Positions 6,504-6,558 of a stretch of DNA of 6,558 nucleotides are shown in pieces (the first letter of the stretch is position 1; every line of letters begins with the position of its first letter). This DNA is from JBHIDJ01 sp046760105 (GTDB lineage Bacteria > Pseudomonadota > Gammaproteobacteria > Acidiferrobacterales > SPGG2). A program made the position numbers and the translations under genes. The notes below the pieces were generated by a model, which worked only from the letters and a program-made list of their open reading frames with translations, searched no databases and was not told where the DNA came from. Where the stretch lies: positions 1 to 6,558 of the forward strand of contig JBHIDJ010000161.1 of NCBI GenBank assembly GCA_046760105.1, in the 5' to 3' direction.

Positions 6504-6558
6504 ATGAGAAAGCTAATTCTTGTAGCAGGTGCGCGTCCTAACTTTATGAAGATTGCTC
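6504..6558 (+). CDS. wecB: UDP-N-acetylglucosamine 2-epimerase, 3'-truncated (first 18 codons)
   Basis: The visible N-terminus is MRKLILVAGARPNFMKIA, the characteristic first strand and loop of non-hydrolysing UDP-GlcNAc 2-epimerases (WecB/MnaA), in which xGTRPExIK or GARPNFMKI follows a short hydrophobic strand. The GARPNFMKIA variant is common in polysaccharide-locus members. The enzyme converts UDP-GlcNAc to UDP-ManNAc in the cytosol; family members usually have about 360-390 residues, so nearly all of the gene lies beyond the window. GGGA (6491-6494) 9 bases upstream of the ATG is a weak ribosome site. Its product would feed the TagA/WecG-like transferase encoded at 1474-2256. The symbol rests on only 18 residues: the family is fairly certain, but the exact substrate (for example a different UDP-HexNAc) is not. 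Confidence 0.82.
   Translation, partial: MRKLILVAGARPNFMKIA

Noticed and set aside
6359..6541. 60-codon open frame starting with TTG
   Set aside because: It runs into the epimerase start in another frame, has a Cys/Ser-rich tail and no recognised family; treated only as a possible remnant.

Overview
The window is an interior piece of a bacterial cell-surface polysaccharide (exopolysaccharide, capsule or O-antigen) locus. All genes lie on the + strand and both ends cut through a gene. I cannot name the organism from sequence alone. The gene mix (EPS-type heparinase II/III protein, WecG/TagA/CpsF transferase, WecB-type epimerase) and a moderate, uneven base composition would fit a Gram-negative bacterium, perhaps a proteobacterium, but this is inference. 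I see no RNA genes, CRISPR array, insertion sequence or convincing rho-independent terminator.

Layout. 1-1460: heparinase II/III family protein missing its N-terminus. 1474-2256: WecG/TagA/CpsF-family glycosyltransferase. 2253-3866: amino-acid adenylation enzyme closely resembling DltA (D-alanine activation). 3859-4122: a stand-alone acyl/peptidyl carrier protein. These four are tightly packed (13 bp gap, 4 bp overlap, 8 bp overlap) and look like one transcription unit. A 175 bp gap follows, holding only a short open frame and a weak hairpin. 4298-5362: NodB-like polysaccharide deacetylase. 5373-6266: AAC(3)-fold acyltransferase, 10 bp downstream. A 237 bp gap without a recognisable gene leads to 6504-6558, the first 18 codons of a UDP-GlcNAc 2-epimerase (WecB/MnaA type).

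How the genes may work together (inference). The epimerase would supply UDP-ManNAc and the TagA-like transferase would add a ManNAc-type residue to a lipid-linked intermediate. The heparinase-like protein would trim or turn over the finished polymer. The middle four genes suggest a decoration module: the deacetylase exposes a sugar amine, the adenylation enzyme activates a small amino acid (its pocket resembles that of DltA) and loads it on the carrier protein, and the AAC(3)-fold enzyme, whose relatives transfer acyl groups from phosphopantetheine thioesters to amino-sugar amines, moves it onto the sugar. No DltB-like membrane acyltransferase is seen in the window, so the AAC(3)-like protein is the only visible candidate for the transfer step. 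This possible amino-acylation pathway is the most interesting feature here.
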